Below are positions 51,194-64,000 of a stretch of 64,000 nucleotides of DNA, piece by piece. The position numbers were made by a program, and so were the translations under genes. The DNA is from Luscinia megarhynchos (taxonomy: Eukaryota; Chordata; Aves; Passeriformes; Turdidae). How positions within the stretch are numbered: position 1 is the stretch's first letter; the number at the start of each line of letters is the position of its first letter. The stretch is from assembly GCA_034336665.1 (NCBI GenBank), contig JAPFBE010000003.1, positions 64,585,352 through 64,649,351 of the forward strand. The letters run 5' to 3'. A model generated the notes under the pieces. It did no database searches. It saw only the letters and a program-made list of their open reading frames with translations, and was not told where the DNA came from.

Positions 51194-51541
51194 CGCAGCA
51201 TACGTGAGGTAACATTTTACAACTTTTTTGCAAGTTGCATTCTCTGCAGAGCTGCGTGTGAGTCAGTAGAGAATGATTCATCAGTGGCATATTCCCGTGA
51301 TTCTGCCCGCTGCGTCAGTGCATGCGCCGTACATCAGACCTTCCCTCCAGCGGCCCCTCTGATGAAAACAGCTCGAACAACAAACTGAGATTCTTGAAGG
51401 TCAGGGTGCTCCTGAGGGATTCACAGTTATGAGAACATCACCATGTTCTTTAATGAGAACATCACCTTGCCTCTCACAAGGTTTTGCCGTGCAAAGCGCA
51501 TCAGCTCCCTGACTCGGGTGCAGCGCTGACCGACAGGAGCG
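51194..51541. promoter_or_regulatory. CpG-dense patch, candidate distal regulatory element
   Basis: I count 16 CpG dinucleotides in about 350 bp, while the AT-rich DNA on both sides has very few. It contains TGAGTCA, an AP-1-type motif (near 51259), and GTGCATGCGCC (51319-51329), close to an NRF1-type motif. The patch is not GC-rich enough overall to be a classical island. It may be an unmethylated enhancer or an alternative upstream promoter. Function is inference. Confidence 0.4.
51429..51466. repeat. 14-bp direct repeat with 24-bp spacing
   Basis: ATGAGAACATCACC is present at 51429-51442 and at 51453-51466. The spacer holds CATGTTCT. Confidence 0.95.
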
Positions 51542-54500
51542 AGAGAACTCAAATAATGAGGAAACAATAACACCCTGGTACTGCCCTGAGACAAAAAGGC
51601 AACCTGGCTCTCAGGAGCACAAGCTTTTATGGGGGCAATCTGGAAATATGATGTGGCCTTGAGAGGGGAGAAATGTCCCGCTGAACAAATATGTCTATGC
51701 ACTTCCCAGCAGAACAGGCTTTTCTCTGATTTTAGAGGCAGCCAGAAATACCCACCCAGCCAAATGCTCACTACATAGGAAATTAAAATAATGACCTACA
51801 GCTAAATCTACAGTTACTTCTGTATCTTGGTGCTATCCGAGATATTCTGTCCTCTCTCCACATTCTCCCCAAGGATTATTCCTTTTGGTTGCAGCTCACT
51901 TTAATTTGTACTGGAAGGTTCTTGGTAAGAAGGTGGATGTCTCTTTGTGTCTGTATTAGCTCAGCTTCACATGTGAATTTTGTATTCCACATGCAGGTCC
52001 TGCTACTAAGGCTAAAACCTACACGTATAAAAGAGCTCTCTTAATGGGACAGCATTAACTTCGCCTGCAAAAGTTCAAAACGAAGATAGTAAAGCATGCA
52101 AAATTAAAAGACTGTATGAATGTCTTGAATTTTTAATATCCTCATACTTTCTTTGTGCTTATTACAAGATGGGTGAATTTGCACAAAGCTTTAATTAGAA
52201 CTAGATGATGAGAACTGGAAAGCTTTATGGAAGCACACCCATTTGCAATTTTATCTAGAGACTCCTAAAGATAATAAGATAAATTTCATATTTTTTTCCA
52301 TTGTGCCTGGCTTTTCAAAAATACTGCCAGCATATACTGTACCATGTACAGCATTATCTGTACGAACTCACCACAAAGTAAGAACGTAAGAAAAGTAAGA
52401 TACGCTACATTTAAGAAAAAATAGTTTTGTTTCTTTATGCTTTTGACAATAGTTTAGAAAAGAGTTTGCATAGCTTCTCAGTAAGGAACATGCATGACTT
52501 TTTCAGCATACAGAAATCAGGCTTTGTAACAAGATCCTTATTAACTGATAATGCCTGGCATTCCACTGAATGCATTGCCAAAGCATCACAGCTTTGCTAA
52601 TTGGAGTAGGGCTACGAGTGAAATTAATTCCTCCACTCCTACTGATAAACACCCAAGGTTTGCATCTGCTGCCTGGTAGTTCAGATCAAGATTGTAGAGT
52701 TATCCTTTCTTCTTTTCTGGCTTAACCAAAGGAATCCACCAAAAAGACAAGAAGGGATACTAAAACCAAAAAGACAAAACATTTATTTCCAGGGGGTTTC
52801 ATTTATTTTGTTGTGTACCAAAGGAATATATTTTTTTTTCTCAGGACTTGTTTTAAGACCATTGAGAAGTGTGGGAAACAACAGCTTAGGTGCATAAAAT
52901 TGTTAGTACTGGTGGTGCCAAAAAGATAAAGCACAGGACTTAGAAACTCCAAGAAAAGCTGAGAAATGTAACTAAAAAGAAAACCAAAGAGCTGGCTGAT
53001 GCAAGGCACTGAAAGAAGGCAAAGCTGCTGGGGTGCCCCATGCACAGCACCCCCTCTGGGCCTAGAGGATAAAGATAATGTGAGAGGAAAGTAGAAAAAG
53101 ATGATAAAGGTCTTTGTTTTAGCATTTACCACACATCTTCTCTGGTGCTCAATCTGTATCTAGATTTTTAATAAATATCTTTGGTTTGTTTTGGGGGTTT
53201 TTTTGTTATTATTAAAAAATAATGGGTTTGCTCAGTCTATTTCAAAGATATTGTTACTGCACCTGAGTGTCTGTAGATTTTAGCCCTACTGCTTTAAGAT
53301 CCAAAAGAGCTGGTCTTCTAACCTGCAGCGTGTTTTAGTACCAGAGTGCAGCAGAGACAGCCTCGTGTTTCCTCAGCTCCACAGCGAGTTGGAGCACTGC
53401 TGACATTGGCTGCTGACAAGGCTTCCAGCTGATGTGCCATCCTGCTAGCTAGGACTAGTGTACACATCAACTAGTCTGCAACTTGAAGAAACTCCTACCT
53501 AAACCAAATACACAGGAGGCCACTTTCTTCCACTGCTAACAGCTTCTCTAAGAACTCTTTCATAAATTACTCTAAAAGCTGCCTCCTCTATGCACCTATT
53601 GACATTTGTGTATTGATCAACATAGAATATTTCTATGCAGCTTCCAGCTGATACTGGTCTCAGAAGAAAAAAGTCAATAAGTGACAAATATTGTTTCTTT
53701 ACTTGCTGTCTCCAAGTCATAAACTAAGTGTTTTTCCAGCCTAAACTAGAAAACAGTGAAGTGATAGGATTTGTTTCATTTCTGAGAACACAGGACACTA
53801 TTTCTTAGTATCAATTGAATTTATTAACAGTTGGGTTGTTTGTAAAGATGATGTACACCAGGAGTACTAAGGTATTACTAATGATTTTCTGGCTTAGAAT
53901 TTGCTTGAAGGACAGACAAGCAAATTCAAGGTGATGGCTAAGTGTAATTTCAGCTGAAATGCAGTCTCCTAATAGGAGTTTATGTCTACTCTGTGCAATG
54001 ATGACTGCTGAAACAGATAATACTGACACATCCAGAAAACTAAAGCACTGGAAAAGATGGTATCACAGCATTATTCATTATTTTTATGCCTTTTTCCAAA
54101 GGAACCAAACTGGGAAAAAGAATATGGAGATAAGCAGGGTTTCAAAATCATTTTGGCAAAGATAATAACATACTTATTTAGGGCACTTCATTCAAAAAAG
54201 TTTTGCACCCAGAGATTTTAATTAACTGCATACACCAGACAAAGGAATGACAGAAACTCAGCCATTTCTGAGGAAGAGCTCTAGTGATTCTACAGATAAA
54301 GGATGAGCTGTGAAAATCTGCTTCTCCAGCTGATACAGAGGACTAGCTGCTTACATCAAAGCTGCAGGGTCAGTGTAGGCAGGGCAGTGGGCTGTACCAT
54401 GGGGAGAGGCTGGGAAATACAAGAACTTTTTAGCTCTTCAGGTCTTAGCAGGGGTGAAGCAAGGTGCAGTCCATCAGTTCTCAAGAAACTGCTGCTGCAG

Positions 54501-54579
54501 GATCTCCCACAGCACACACCTGCCCCAGATCTCAGACACAGCCTCATGTGCCCTTGCACACCAAGCTGGGCTGGATCCT

Positions 54580-54615
54580 CCCTGTCCCTGTTCCTATCCC
54601 TGTCCCTGTTCCTGG
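54580..54615. repeat. Two-copy 18-bp tandem repeat
   Basis: The 18-bp unit CCCTGTCCCTGTTCCTAT (54580-54597) is followed by a second copy (54598-54615) that ends GG instead of AT. It lies inside the long open frame 54454-55200. Confidence 0.9.
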
Positions 54616-57600
54616 CTGCCCATCTGGGGCTCCCCCATGACCCCTCAATGCCACCCAGCACTCCCACAGCTGCCACCACTGCCTGACACTCCAGCTACTC
54701 CCAGCACAGCTGGCACCCCACATCACCTGGGGCTCATTCCTGCACATTTACAGCTGTTACAGCAGACACATCTTCCTGCAGTTTGCCAAATTATTGACCC
54801 TGACTGTCACTTGTGCAAGAAATGCAGCTGCTTTGACAAAGAGAGAGCAGTGCTGGAGTGCCTGCCTGAACCTCCCCACCACTCCTGGAGTTTCTCAGGA
54901 GTCAGTGTGACCATACAGCTTGGTGGCCCTGCACACCTTCTTTCTGTCTGGAGACTGAAAACACTTCAGTTTCAAGTGCTTCACAGGACACCAGTGTATT
55001 GTACCTGTCTCACAGGGAGACACTTCCTGGGCTCTGTAGAAAGCGAATCACGAGATGTAAACAAGGCTTTGGACATACATCCTTTTCTTCTTCCAGGTTC
55101 AGATCTCCCAGCCCTCACCAGCTGCAGCCACTGGAGCTCCTCAGAAAGGGGCTACTGCACAAAGTCGGTCATTTGCTCTGGCTGGCACTGCCAGCAATAA
55201 GCCCTGCACTCTGCTTCGTGCTCCAAGAACACACATGGCAACAGCCTTTACAGCAATAAGTGCCTGTAAGGGTGGGAAAGTGATGGATTATCCTGCTGAT
55301 TCTGGGGATTGTATTGAACTATTTTGCTAACAAATATTCCATTCATAAACTTCTATATTTTCAAAGTAGAATGTTTGTTTCAAGAATATGCCCACAAAGT
55401 AAATCTATCAATTATGGGTTCAGGCTTAAAACAGTATATCATGGTAATATGATTAGCTAGGCTTTTCTGCAGATTTTGTTCAAGGAATTTCTGAATCAGA
55501 AATGACAGAATTTATTCAAGGAATTTGAGCACAATTGCCAAGTTTGATTTAACTATACCATGTGTCTGCCTTAGGTGCTTTACATTGACCCAGGCTGACA
55601 ATGAACATTTGTTGGCCTGTGCTCTTAATTATATAAACCTTCCCTTTACCTCATCAAGTGTTTCTGTTTACAGTCAGAAAGAGCACATAAACACGAGGCT
55701 GGAGTGGGTTCTTCTCCCCTCCAGAGCCCTTATATTAGCACAGGTAGGGCAATGTCCTGTTTATTACTGAACTGTTAGTAAAACATCAGTTTTCCATACC
55801 TATATGGTGTTACTCCAGTCATAAATTTTCTTTTATTTCTTCCTTTTATATGATATTGGCCTGATAGCAGGATCATGTTAACTTCTCTTGGTCCATCAGT
55901 CTCTTTTAAAATTTGGTTCAAGACTTTATGGTAGTGTCAGAGTCTTGTTATATCTCTAATTGAGTGCATTTAACGTAGACTAACACCTGGGATCAGGCAT
56001 TGATCTTAACATCAGATGCTACTAAACAGGGTAGCATAGTCAGTGCTGGTTAACAAGTGAATAGAATTATTTTAGTTAAGTAAGGTTACAAGAGGCAAGT
56101 TTAATTTTAAGAGGGAGCAGTCAATGTATGTATTTAGGGAAACGTGGTATCTGCCACACTTGTTGCTTTACATGAGGTTTCTTTTTGTTATTACTCAGTT
56201 TTTAATCTCTGAGATCTTTTTGTCTATAATCTTTTCCAGAAGAGAAAATTAACAGCAGGGCAACAGTTGACTTGTAGAACTGTAAGTGCAAAAGCTGAGA
56301 CAGAAAGATCTAATACAAGAAAATGAGAGTGCTGTGTTTCAGAGGATATAAGTCCTCTTTAAGTATTTCAAACTTGACAAAGAACTAGAAGCCGTCTCAC
56401 CTCTAATGTGTATACTCCTGTTAAAATAGAATTCAGTTCAATAAGGATTAACTCAAATTTAGGTTTCAATTGGCTCCCTAATTTCATTCCAAAAGTATTT
56501 TTCATCTGCTGACTTTTTCATGCCTACCAGACAAAAAAGTAGGCAAGAACCCTTTTTTTATTTGTAAAGGCTTCAAACAAATCAAGAAAACTCTATAAAT
56601 AACTTAACTACCCATCCTTAAAGTCAGGAGAACAATGTTCTTCTCTCAAATATCTTTTTTACTCAGGCAGCTCTTGAAAATACTTACAAAATATATGTAG
56701 TTGACAAGAACAGTGGAACAAGTTCCACTTGAGTAAATATGTATTGAATTTAAAGCACTTTACAAGTAAAAACAAGTCATAGAGAATGAGTATCTTTGAA
56801 AACACATTTTCTTTGGCTTAGAACAAAGCAAGCTTTTGAACAGTCCAAGAGGAACATGGCACATTGTAAGGAAAGCTAATTTACCTTTCCTTGTGAGGTG
56901 CTGTGCTGGTTCTGTGCAGAAGTGTTCTTTTCCTGGATGATGCAAGCCACCATCCCCAAACACAGGTGCCTCCCTGTGCACAGAGGTGTGCCTTTCTCAC
57001 AGCCCCTTAGTTTTGCAGAGAGCCCCATGTCCTTTTGCTTCTTGTTAGCTAATGCAAACAAAAGAAACGAACTAGCTACTGCACACCACAGAAACAGACA
57101 GGGGTATATTTTAGATCCTTAGGGTGCTGGTGGTGCTGAATTTTCTCTGGCAGCAAGGCTATTTCAACAAATTTCCTAGCTCTGTGCTGCAATTTGTCAT
57201 CCCATCAATTCTGCAGATGATGGAAACCTACCTTCAATGGCATAAAAGGCAACAAAACAACTGTCAAATCAAAGAAAAAGAAACAGTTCTTCATATGTTT
57301 TTTTTTTGGTTGGTTTTTAAACCAGGATGATTTGACTGTTAAGGTCATTATGCCCTTGGCCTTTCTGCATTTCACTAGTATGAAAACAGCATGAATTCTT
57401 GAGTATTCAAAGGGTGAAGCGACTATTGGTTCATTTGGGCTGCAAGAGGCAAAGTGAAAGGATGTTTTGGTCCTACAGATAGACTTCAAGCCAGGTTAAT
57501 TCCTAAATAACATTTATTGAGATGATGCACATTAGAAAACCCCCAGCTTTAATTAAGTGCATATTATGTTTTCTTAAATTTTTTTAAAATAAATAATATT

Positions 57601-59224
57601 TGAGGTAATAAAATAATCATACTGAAATAATGTCAGACACTGAGGGAATGGAGTATGAAACTCATTAAAATGCAATCATTGAGAGATTACCTTGTAACTT
57701 GCATTTCAATACCATGCATATACTTCATCCTGTAGGTTAGAGTTCTCAGTGATAGTTATTGGGACTTGTTTGTTCCACATTAGTCTCAGAAGGGTTTTCC
57801 TTGTCATCCCTTTATAAAAAGGTGGATATTAAGTATTTCAATTACAATAACTATGAAGTTTAATATAAACTCAAGAACGTTAAAAAATACAAATTGCATT
57901 TCAGGAATGTTTCATTTCCACTAAATGTAATACATATTTCTTCTTCATTCAAGAAGATTGGATGAAGAAAACAGTAATTTTACTGTAGCTTATTTATACA
58001 GTGATACAAATTGGCACACTTGTACTAGGCAGTTTATCTAAAGAAGTACATAAAGACAGTAACAAAGCTTTTGTTTCAAGTTCAACTTTTATATATTCTT
58101 CAGGTACTTAACTATTGTAGTATCCAAGCTGGAATAACCATGAGCTGTGTCTGTGTAAAGGATGCAGCCTCCTAACCTAGAATTAACATAAACAGAGAAC
58201 TTAACAGGTCACAAATTCTCCAGACACTTAGATAAAATCCTACAGAGGTAGGTCCATTTACAGCAGGTCAGTCCATTACATTTTAAAAAGTACTTAGGTG
58301 TCTGTGTAATTGTCTCATTTTTCTCTATGTTTCAGCAAATTAAAAAATAAATTCAATCATACTGCAAACTAATGTATTACCTAGCATGTTTACCTGTATA
58401 TCCAAGGTCAAGGCTTCCCACTGAATTTCCTATCTAAGTACTAATAACAGAGCTGTGAACTTTCAGGTGGCTTTTTCATTCAACTTTTACAGCTTCTGAT
58501 GATTAGATTTCATGAACTTTGTTCCATATTATACAGCTTTTTATTATGAGATTTACTGACCTTTACTTTGATATTACCTATCTGAAGAAACTTTGGAGCT
58601 TTATGTCAGTTTCTGATGGCAGTTTTTGTCTATCAAACCAGCAAATATAAAAAAAATTCTCATAAAATAAAAAGCACAGGCATTGGATTTACAGATATCA
58701 ATAAAATTCAGGAAGTTTTTAGTCTATGGGTTAGCAGGTAATTCAGTCAAACCAAGCCTGTAAATCCAGAATTACTGAATTGAAACATAATGGTGCATTT
58801 TAGCTAATAAAATCATGCTTACATTTTAGATTATGACTTCAAGTAGATATGCCCACAGTACAACCTTCAGTGTTATGCAGAAGTATTGCAAATAGGTGTA
58901 AACATCTTTCTGCTATCCTATAGTCTGCAGTAGAAGTGCTGAACAAAGCCTGATTTTTCACTGCAGTACTACTTCATTTCAGGCTCACACCTCTGTACAT
59001 TACATAGCTATCCTGCTTTCTTTTCTGCAGTTTAGTCCACAAACAAGAGATAAAAATGTACGGAGAGCAGCAGAAAAGGTTCTTCCAATCTTTCAACAGC
59101 TTCTCCAAGGACAGTTGGCTGAAATAAATAAATAATTGAACTGTGGTAGCAGAGATAAACTCAGTCCTGTTTGGATTGCTGAGGTCACAGCAACAGCTTA
59201 CCAGAAAAGACAATGCCAGGATCT

Positions 59225-59685
59225 CCTTTTTCCTCCAGATCAGGTCAGCACTATCCTAAAAGTTCCTTCTTAGAACTTGGGATTGCTGTGACCCAAGTGC
59301 AGCGCCCAGCACTTTGCCTTGTTGCACCTCACACAATTGACCTTGGCCCTTTGATCCAGCCTGTCCAGATCCCTCTGCAGAGCCTTCCTGCCCTCCAGCA
59401 GGTCCACACCCCTGCCTGCTTTTGTCATCTGCAAACTGACTGAGGGGGCACTGGTTCCCCTTTTCCTGATCATTGATAAAGTACTGAGCCCTGGGGAACA
59501 CCATTAGTGACTGGCTGCCAGCTGATGTAGCTCCACTCTCCACCACTTTCTGGGCCCAAACAGCTGGCCAGCCTTTTACCTAGTGAAGAGTGCACCTGTG
59601 CAAAAACCATGAGCAGCCAGTTTTTCCCAGAGAATGCTGTAGGCAATGGTGTCAAAGTCTTTACTTTGATTTACAAATTACTGTC
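59225..59685 (-). mobile_element. CR1 LINE fragment with reverse-transcriptase remnants
   Basis: Three minus-strand frames together hold pieces of the CR1 reverse transcriptase in the expected order. VTNGVPQGSVL (59470-59655 frame) comes first, then YFINDQ and QFADD, the catalytic motif, in the 59256-59546 frame. LLEGRKALQRDLDRL and LHLGHSNP follow in the 59270-59473 frame. Frameshifts and a small deletion just after GSVL have destroyed it. No target-site duplication is obvious. Confidence 0.92.
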
Positions 59686-62600
59686 TGTGCTGCACATGCC
59701 TATTTGTCTCCTTCCTACTGCCCATAATACCCATCTCTCTGCTCTCACTCCTCTGTGTTTTTTGTCCACCCAGCCCTTTGCAACTCACTCTGGTCTTCAG
59801 CTGAGTGCAATCAAAATCTGTTTATCAGAGTGCATTGGGCATCCAAAGCAGCATGTAATTTCAAAGCAGGCTTTTAGCAAATGAGCCTCAGGGCTCAGGT
59901 CATCCTGCAGAAAGCTGAAAGGACAAGGTGAATAGAGCCAAAACTTTGCTCACAGCAGTGTTCTGTGTATGTCTCAGACTGTGTGAGCCAGCAGGGCCCA
60001 AGCTCCCTGTCCTGGGTCTTCCAAAGCTCACCTTCATGTGGGCTGACATGTAAGGGACAGGATGCTTGTGTGTGTAGCAGCCTGGACTAGACAAATAAAC
60101 ATCTTCAACGAGCAGGGCGAAAAAAGGGCTAAAGGTTCGTAAAAGTGTCCTTGTCCCTTTACAGGGCAAGGAAAGAGGTGGTGGGGTTATACTTCAGGAC
60201 ATTGGTAAGGCTTGGGATAGATGATAGGAGGAGCTTGTTGGACACCTAGAAAGACTTTGTTGAACAAGCATTTTGTTCTGTAACAAAAGGCAAGTAATTT
60301 TGTGTATTCCAAACAAGCTTGTAGATTGTTCCATGATATAAAATTATCACACAAATGAAATATTGTATAAGATAAAGCAAAGCCTGATTTCAGGCGAAAC
60401 AGGCTAAACATTAGCCTGTTTTAAAAGGTGCATGCACATCATCAGATTTTTATCCTTTTAGATAAATGGGTAAGTACTACACTTCATATTCATTATCTGT
60501 AGGGCCAAAGTATAAACCTCCAGTTTAGATACCTAAATGAAGTGGTCAGATTTTCAGATGTGTTAGTTATTTAGACATTCTCAGGCAGCATATTTCAGAA
60601 TAGGACCATGCCATTTAACTGTAACATAGCAGCCAAATCGTACAAATAACGATAGTTTTTCTCAAAACTATGTGAATACTGCCATCTAGCTATACAGTAT
60701 CAGCATATCTCTAGTCTAGTTCTGCTATACACAAACCTTTTCAGTTTCAGTTTGGAAGAGAGTAGACTAGAGATACAAAATCCCAATTGCCCTTCTGTCA
60801 ATTAAAAAAGTTGACTGCAGCATTCATTATTAAAAAGAAATTATAGTATTATAAAGTACTATTTTGACAGCAAACTGAAAGGATAAGAAAAGCAAGGTTA
60901 AAATTATAGCATTTGATGGTGAACAGACCTTGTGAATGACATATTTTACAAATGCAGGATTTTATTTTTCAAAGGCTTATACATGCCTTAAATGGACTTA
61001 ATATAGTTTAATAAAGGTTAAAACCACAGATATGTAAACCGAAGTCTAGAGCCATTTTCCAGTTCAAGATTTATTTACCACAAATCAGCATTTCTACAAA
61101 ACACTTTGTTTAAGAAATATCCATTTTGTTATGTTTGATCCATAAACTGTTTGGAGTGTTTATGCAGTGTCAGCTGAACCCTCAGTATTCTCATAGTACT
61201 GTTTGAGTTCTGCCATGGGCATACGGGGGCACTTTGGGATGAGGATCATTGCACATTCAAGATGTTAATCCAGCAAGTATCTTTTGGGTAATAAAAGGAC
61301 CAAGAGACAGAAGACAAGTGCACAGGACTCGTCCTGGTACTGAGAAGGTCATGGGTGATGTCAGCACCCAGACTTGGGAGCTAGAAGAACTGATTTTCAC
61401 ATCTCATGCAGAGCATTATGTACAGAGTTGGGCAGAGCTGGACTGCTGTTTGAGTTTACTCAGGGGATAATTACAATCACTCTGGTTGAACTCCTGCCCA
61501 TCAATTTGAGGAGCTTGTATTTGAAAACAAATAGTGATATATGACTCCTTCAATTATTTTTCCTAGATGGGGAAAACAGATGTAATTACAGAACAGATAA
61601 GCCACCTAATTAAACACACAGTTGCTAAGTACAAAGCTGTTGGGAAAGCTATCCACTTCCCACTTGAGGAAAAAAAATCTACTCCATCTAGCACAAACAT
61701 AGTGGGACTCCAAATAGACTGTGAAATTTGTCCAAGGACAGACATACCTTAAACATAAGAGGAGTGGAAATCTACATAAGCAGAAGTTTTACATCTAGTA
61801 TTTCATATAACTGTCCCAAAAAGGACACAAAATATGACAAATATTTCTGCAGAGGATCAATCGATAGAATTCTCTAGTCTAAAAACTGGTCAATACCAGG
61901 TTCATCAAAGGAAGATGCAAGAAAACATGCTGTTATTTACAAAATAACAGTCCTCAGACCCATTCTAATTTAAGCAACAGGAGATTTGTTTGAATTTCAA
62001 ATTGTGAAGAGCTGAGACTACAAGAAGATGACCCAGAACTTCAGTGGGCAGGGTCACAGGTTGCCTCATCCAAATCATTAGGAAAACAGATGTTCCCCCA
62101 CATCATCTGTAGAAAAATCTTGATGAAATTTATTTTTAGATCTAGTATATCACAAGGCCCTAATTCTGCTGATATAATTTTGGAATATCCCAGTGTAAGG
62201 TTTGGGTTTATGTGCTTTTGTGTACACACACACACACACAGAGAATTAGAATTGCAGCTTCTTATTAAAAGACAAAGAGACTACATGCAATCAAATTACT
62301 AACTCAATTTATCACAAAGGCAGAGCTATTTGGACATGGAATAATATGGAAAAAACAACACTGGATTTTACTGGTGCTGTACATTAGTTTTCAGTTTGAC
62401 ATATTAGTGCTTGATGGTGGTGTGAGCCACAGAAACCAGAAGATAGAAGTTACCTTTCATATTCCCAGAGAAAATAATTTATGGGAAAGTGCTATCAATA
62501 TGCAGACCTCTGTTTCTCCTAAACATCAAGAGTATAAAAAAATATTTAATTATGGATTAAGTATGAGATGCACTGCTTTCTAACTCTGCACTTTCACTCT

Positions 62601-64000
62601 TGCATTTTTAATCTTCTGTAGCCTTCCACCCCCTTCAAAAAAACCTGTAAAACAACAACCAAGAAACCCAGGATAAAAGTCATTATTCAGAATTATTTAT
62701 TAGCTGTATACAATTTCACTCCTGCACTTACAACATGCCCCTCAAGAGTCTCTCTTTTTTGATAGCAGCATACTTTTCCAACTTTGGTGCTGAAAGAAAT
62801 ATATTTCAACAGCTCTGCTGCTTTCTGCAGTCTGACAGTATGTCAAATCATTCTGGAAAGCATGTAACTGCTAATAAAGTATCCACTATTCCAAGTGCCA
62901 CAAAGCAGGTATAATGAATAGTCACTTTATCAGCATTTATATTCATTCTTCCTCTGAACTGAACAACCAGCATCTCAGTATTGTACCAACATGTGCACAT
63001 AACTTGTGTTTTGTGGTGCCCAGCTTTGCTGTGATCTGTCATAGCTCCCATAAACCATCCAGGAGAAGAGCTTTGTTACCACTAGTCTTTATAGAGCCAG
63101 ATGTTTCTTTGCTATTTCCTCTTCTGACCATTTTTGTCAACTCAGTTTATGTATTGCTGAATAAACAAACTGAACTCCCAGTCAACTTAACTGGTCCATC
63201 ACCTGTCTCTCTTGTCCTCTGATTGCTATCCCCATTAGCAGACCCTCCAAGAGGACTTTGATCCCTTTCCAGAAGCGTTTTCCTTAGGCTGAACTTGAGG
63301 ACCATGTTTGTAGTATCTCTGACAGTTGGAAATGTTAAATCTGGGGTCCCATAAAATGGTCTTGGTTTTCTGTGCTTGCCCTATAAGCACAAGACAAGAA
63401 TACAGCAGACTGAGGAGACAGCATTTGGTGATCACACACATTGAAACAATTGGTCCCAGCAAAAGGCAGGGAAAAACCTTGCACAGGATGGCAGCAGCCT
63501 GGCACATGGCCAAATGCAGTGCATAGCTGCTCTCTGGACGTGGATCTGTTTCTTTGAATTAGAGCCTCCTCCTCCTGGTAATAGCCAGGTTGTTCCACCA
63601 CCCTTTAGGATGGCCATCCCAGATGGAATCATCTCAGGCTGTAGGTGCTTTTCCAGACGTTTCATACTCATCTGCTCTAAGTGCATTATCCCTGCTCGTA
63701 CCTCAAGGCTGTCAACACTGCAGAGAGACGCTGAAGACGTTTTCTTGCACCTTAATAAAGTGCTAGTTCAGTCTGAGGTCAGTGGCTGGCATAATTAAAA
63801 AAAGGTGCAATATTACCTTTGTCAGACAGCTGTTATTGCTGTTTCCTCAGTTGGCCTCAGGATAGATTTTCTCCAAATGATTATGGAGTTTGAAGTCAGG
63901 AAAAAGGTAATAATCCACAGTGAGATCATCGATTCATCTACCACAAAAGTTTATACTATTGTTAGGAGCTGTGGAATAATTACATCTCCAGTTGTACCCA
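59686..64000. other. Intergenic, no gene recognised
   Basis: AT-rich sequence with one AC microsatellite. The cluster of overlapping frames at 63235-63798 on both strands shows no domain. Confidence 0.6.
62224..62241. repeat. (AC)n microsatellite
   Basis: This is a short AC dinucleotide tract of about nine units. Confidence 0.95.

Larger units (their letters stand above)
46521..59224. other. Intergenic, no gene recognised
   Basis: Contains the poly(T) tract, the ATTT repeat, the CpG-dense patch at 51.2-51.5 kb and the 248-codon open frame at 54.45-55.20 kb. No exon of SPART, the usual upstream neighbour of CCNA1, was recognised. Its large first coding exon would stand out. Confidence 0.6.

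Noticed and set aside
1..64000. CRISPR arrays, operons, tRNA or rRNA genes, phage or bacterial systems
   Set aside because: The DNA is vertebrate nuclear. I saw no regularly spaced repeat array and no recognisable tRNA or rRNA.

Overview
The window looks like bird nuclear DNA. It is AT-rich and gene-poor, and it carries several CR1-type LINE copies. One copy ends in the ATTCTATG-like octamers typical of the CR1 3' end, and another keeps decayed CR1 reverse-transcriptase motifs. The one protein gene I can support has short introns (about 0.2 to 1.1 kb), which also fits an avian genome. Another CR1-bearing sauropsid (crocodile, turtle) cannot be excluded by eye, and I cannot name the species.

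The only convincing gene is cyclin A1 (CCNA1), on the minus strand from about 34.1 kb down to 28.2 kb. I could trace eight coding exons with GT-AG junctions and consistent phases. They give a complete 408-residue reading frame with a destruction-box-like motif, the MRAIL hydrophobic patch and both cyclin folds. Its 5' end lies in a strong CpG island (about 33.56-34.65 kb). A TATA-like AT-rich stretch and GC boxes sit just upstream of the start codon, and a 14-bp GC-rich minisatellite sits just inside intron 1. A poly(A) signal lies about 195 bases after the stop.

Everything else appears to be intergenic. The 28 kb to the left (downstream of CCNA1) and the 30 kb to the right (upstream) contain CR1 fragments near 6.9, 12.4, 17.6, 41.0, 45.3 and 59.2 kb, simple repeats, and many short ORFs that I judge to be chance. 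No exon of the usual CCNA1 neighbours in vertebrates (SPART on one side, SERTM1/RFXAP on the other) was recognised.

I did not find a previously undescribed biological system. The items most worth a second look are a CpG-dense island-like patch at 51.19-51.54 kb in otherwise CpG-poor DNA, the CCNA1 promoter architecture with a possible divergent first exon, a 248-codon open frame at 54.45-55.20 kb, and two AT-rich blocks that look like candidate conserved non-coding elements.
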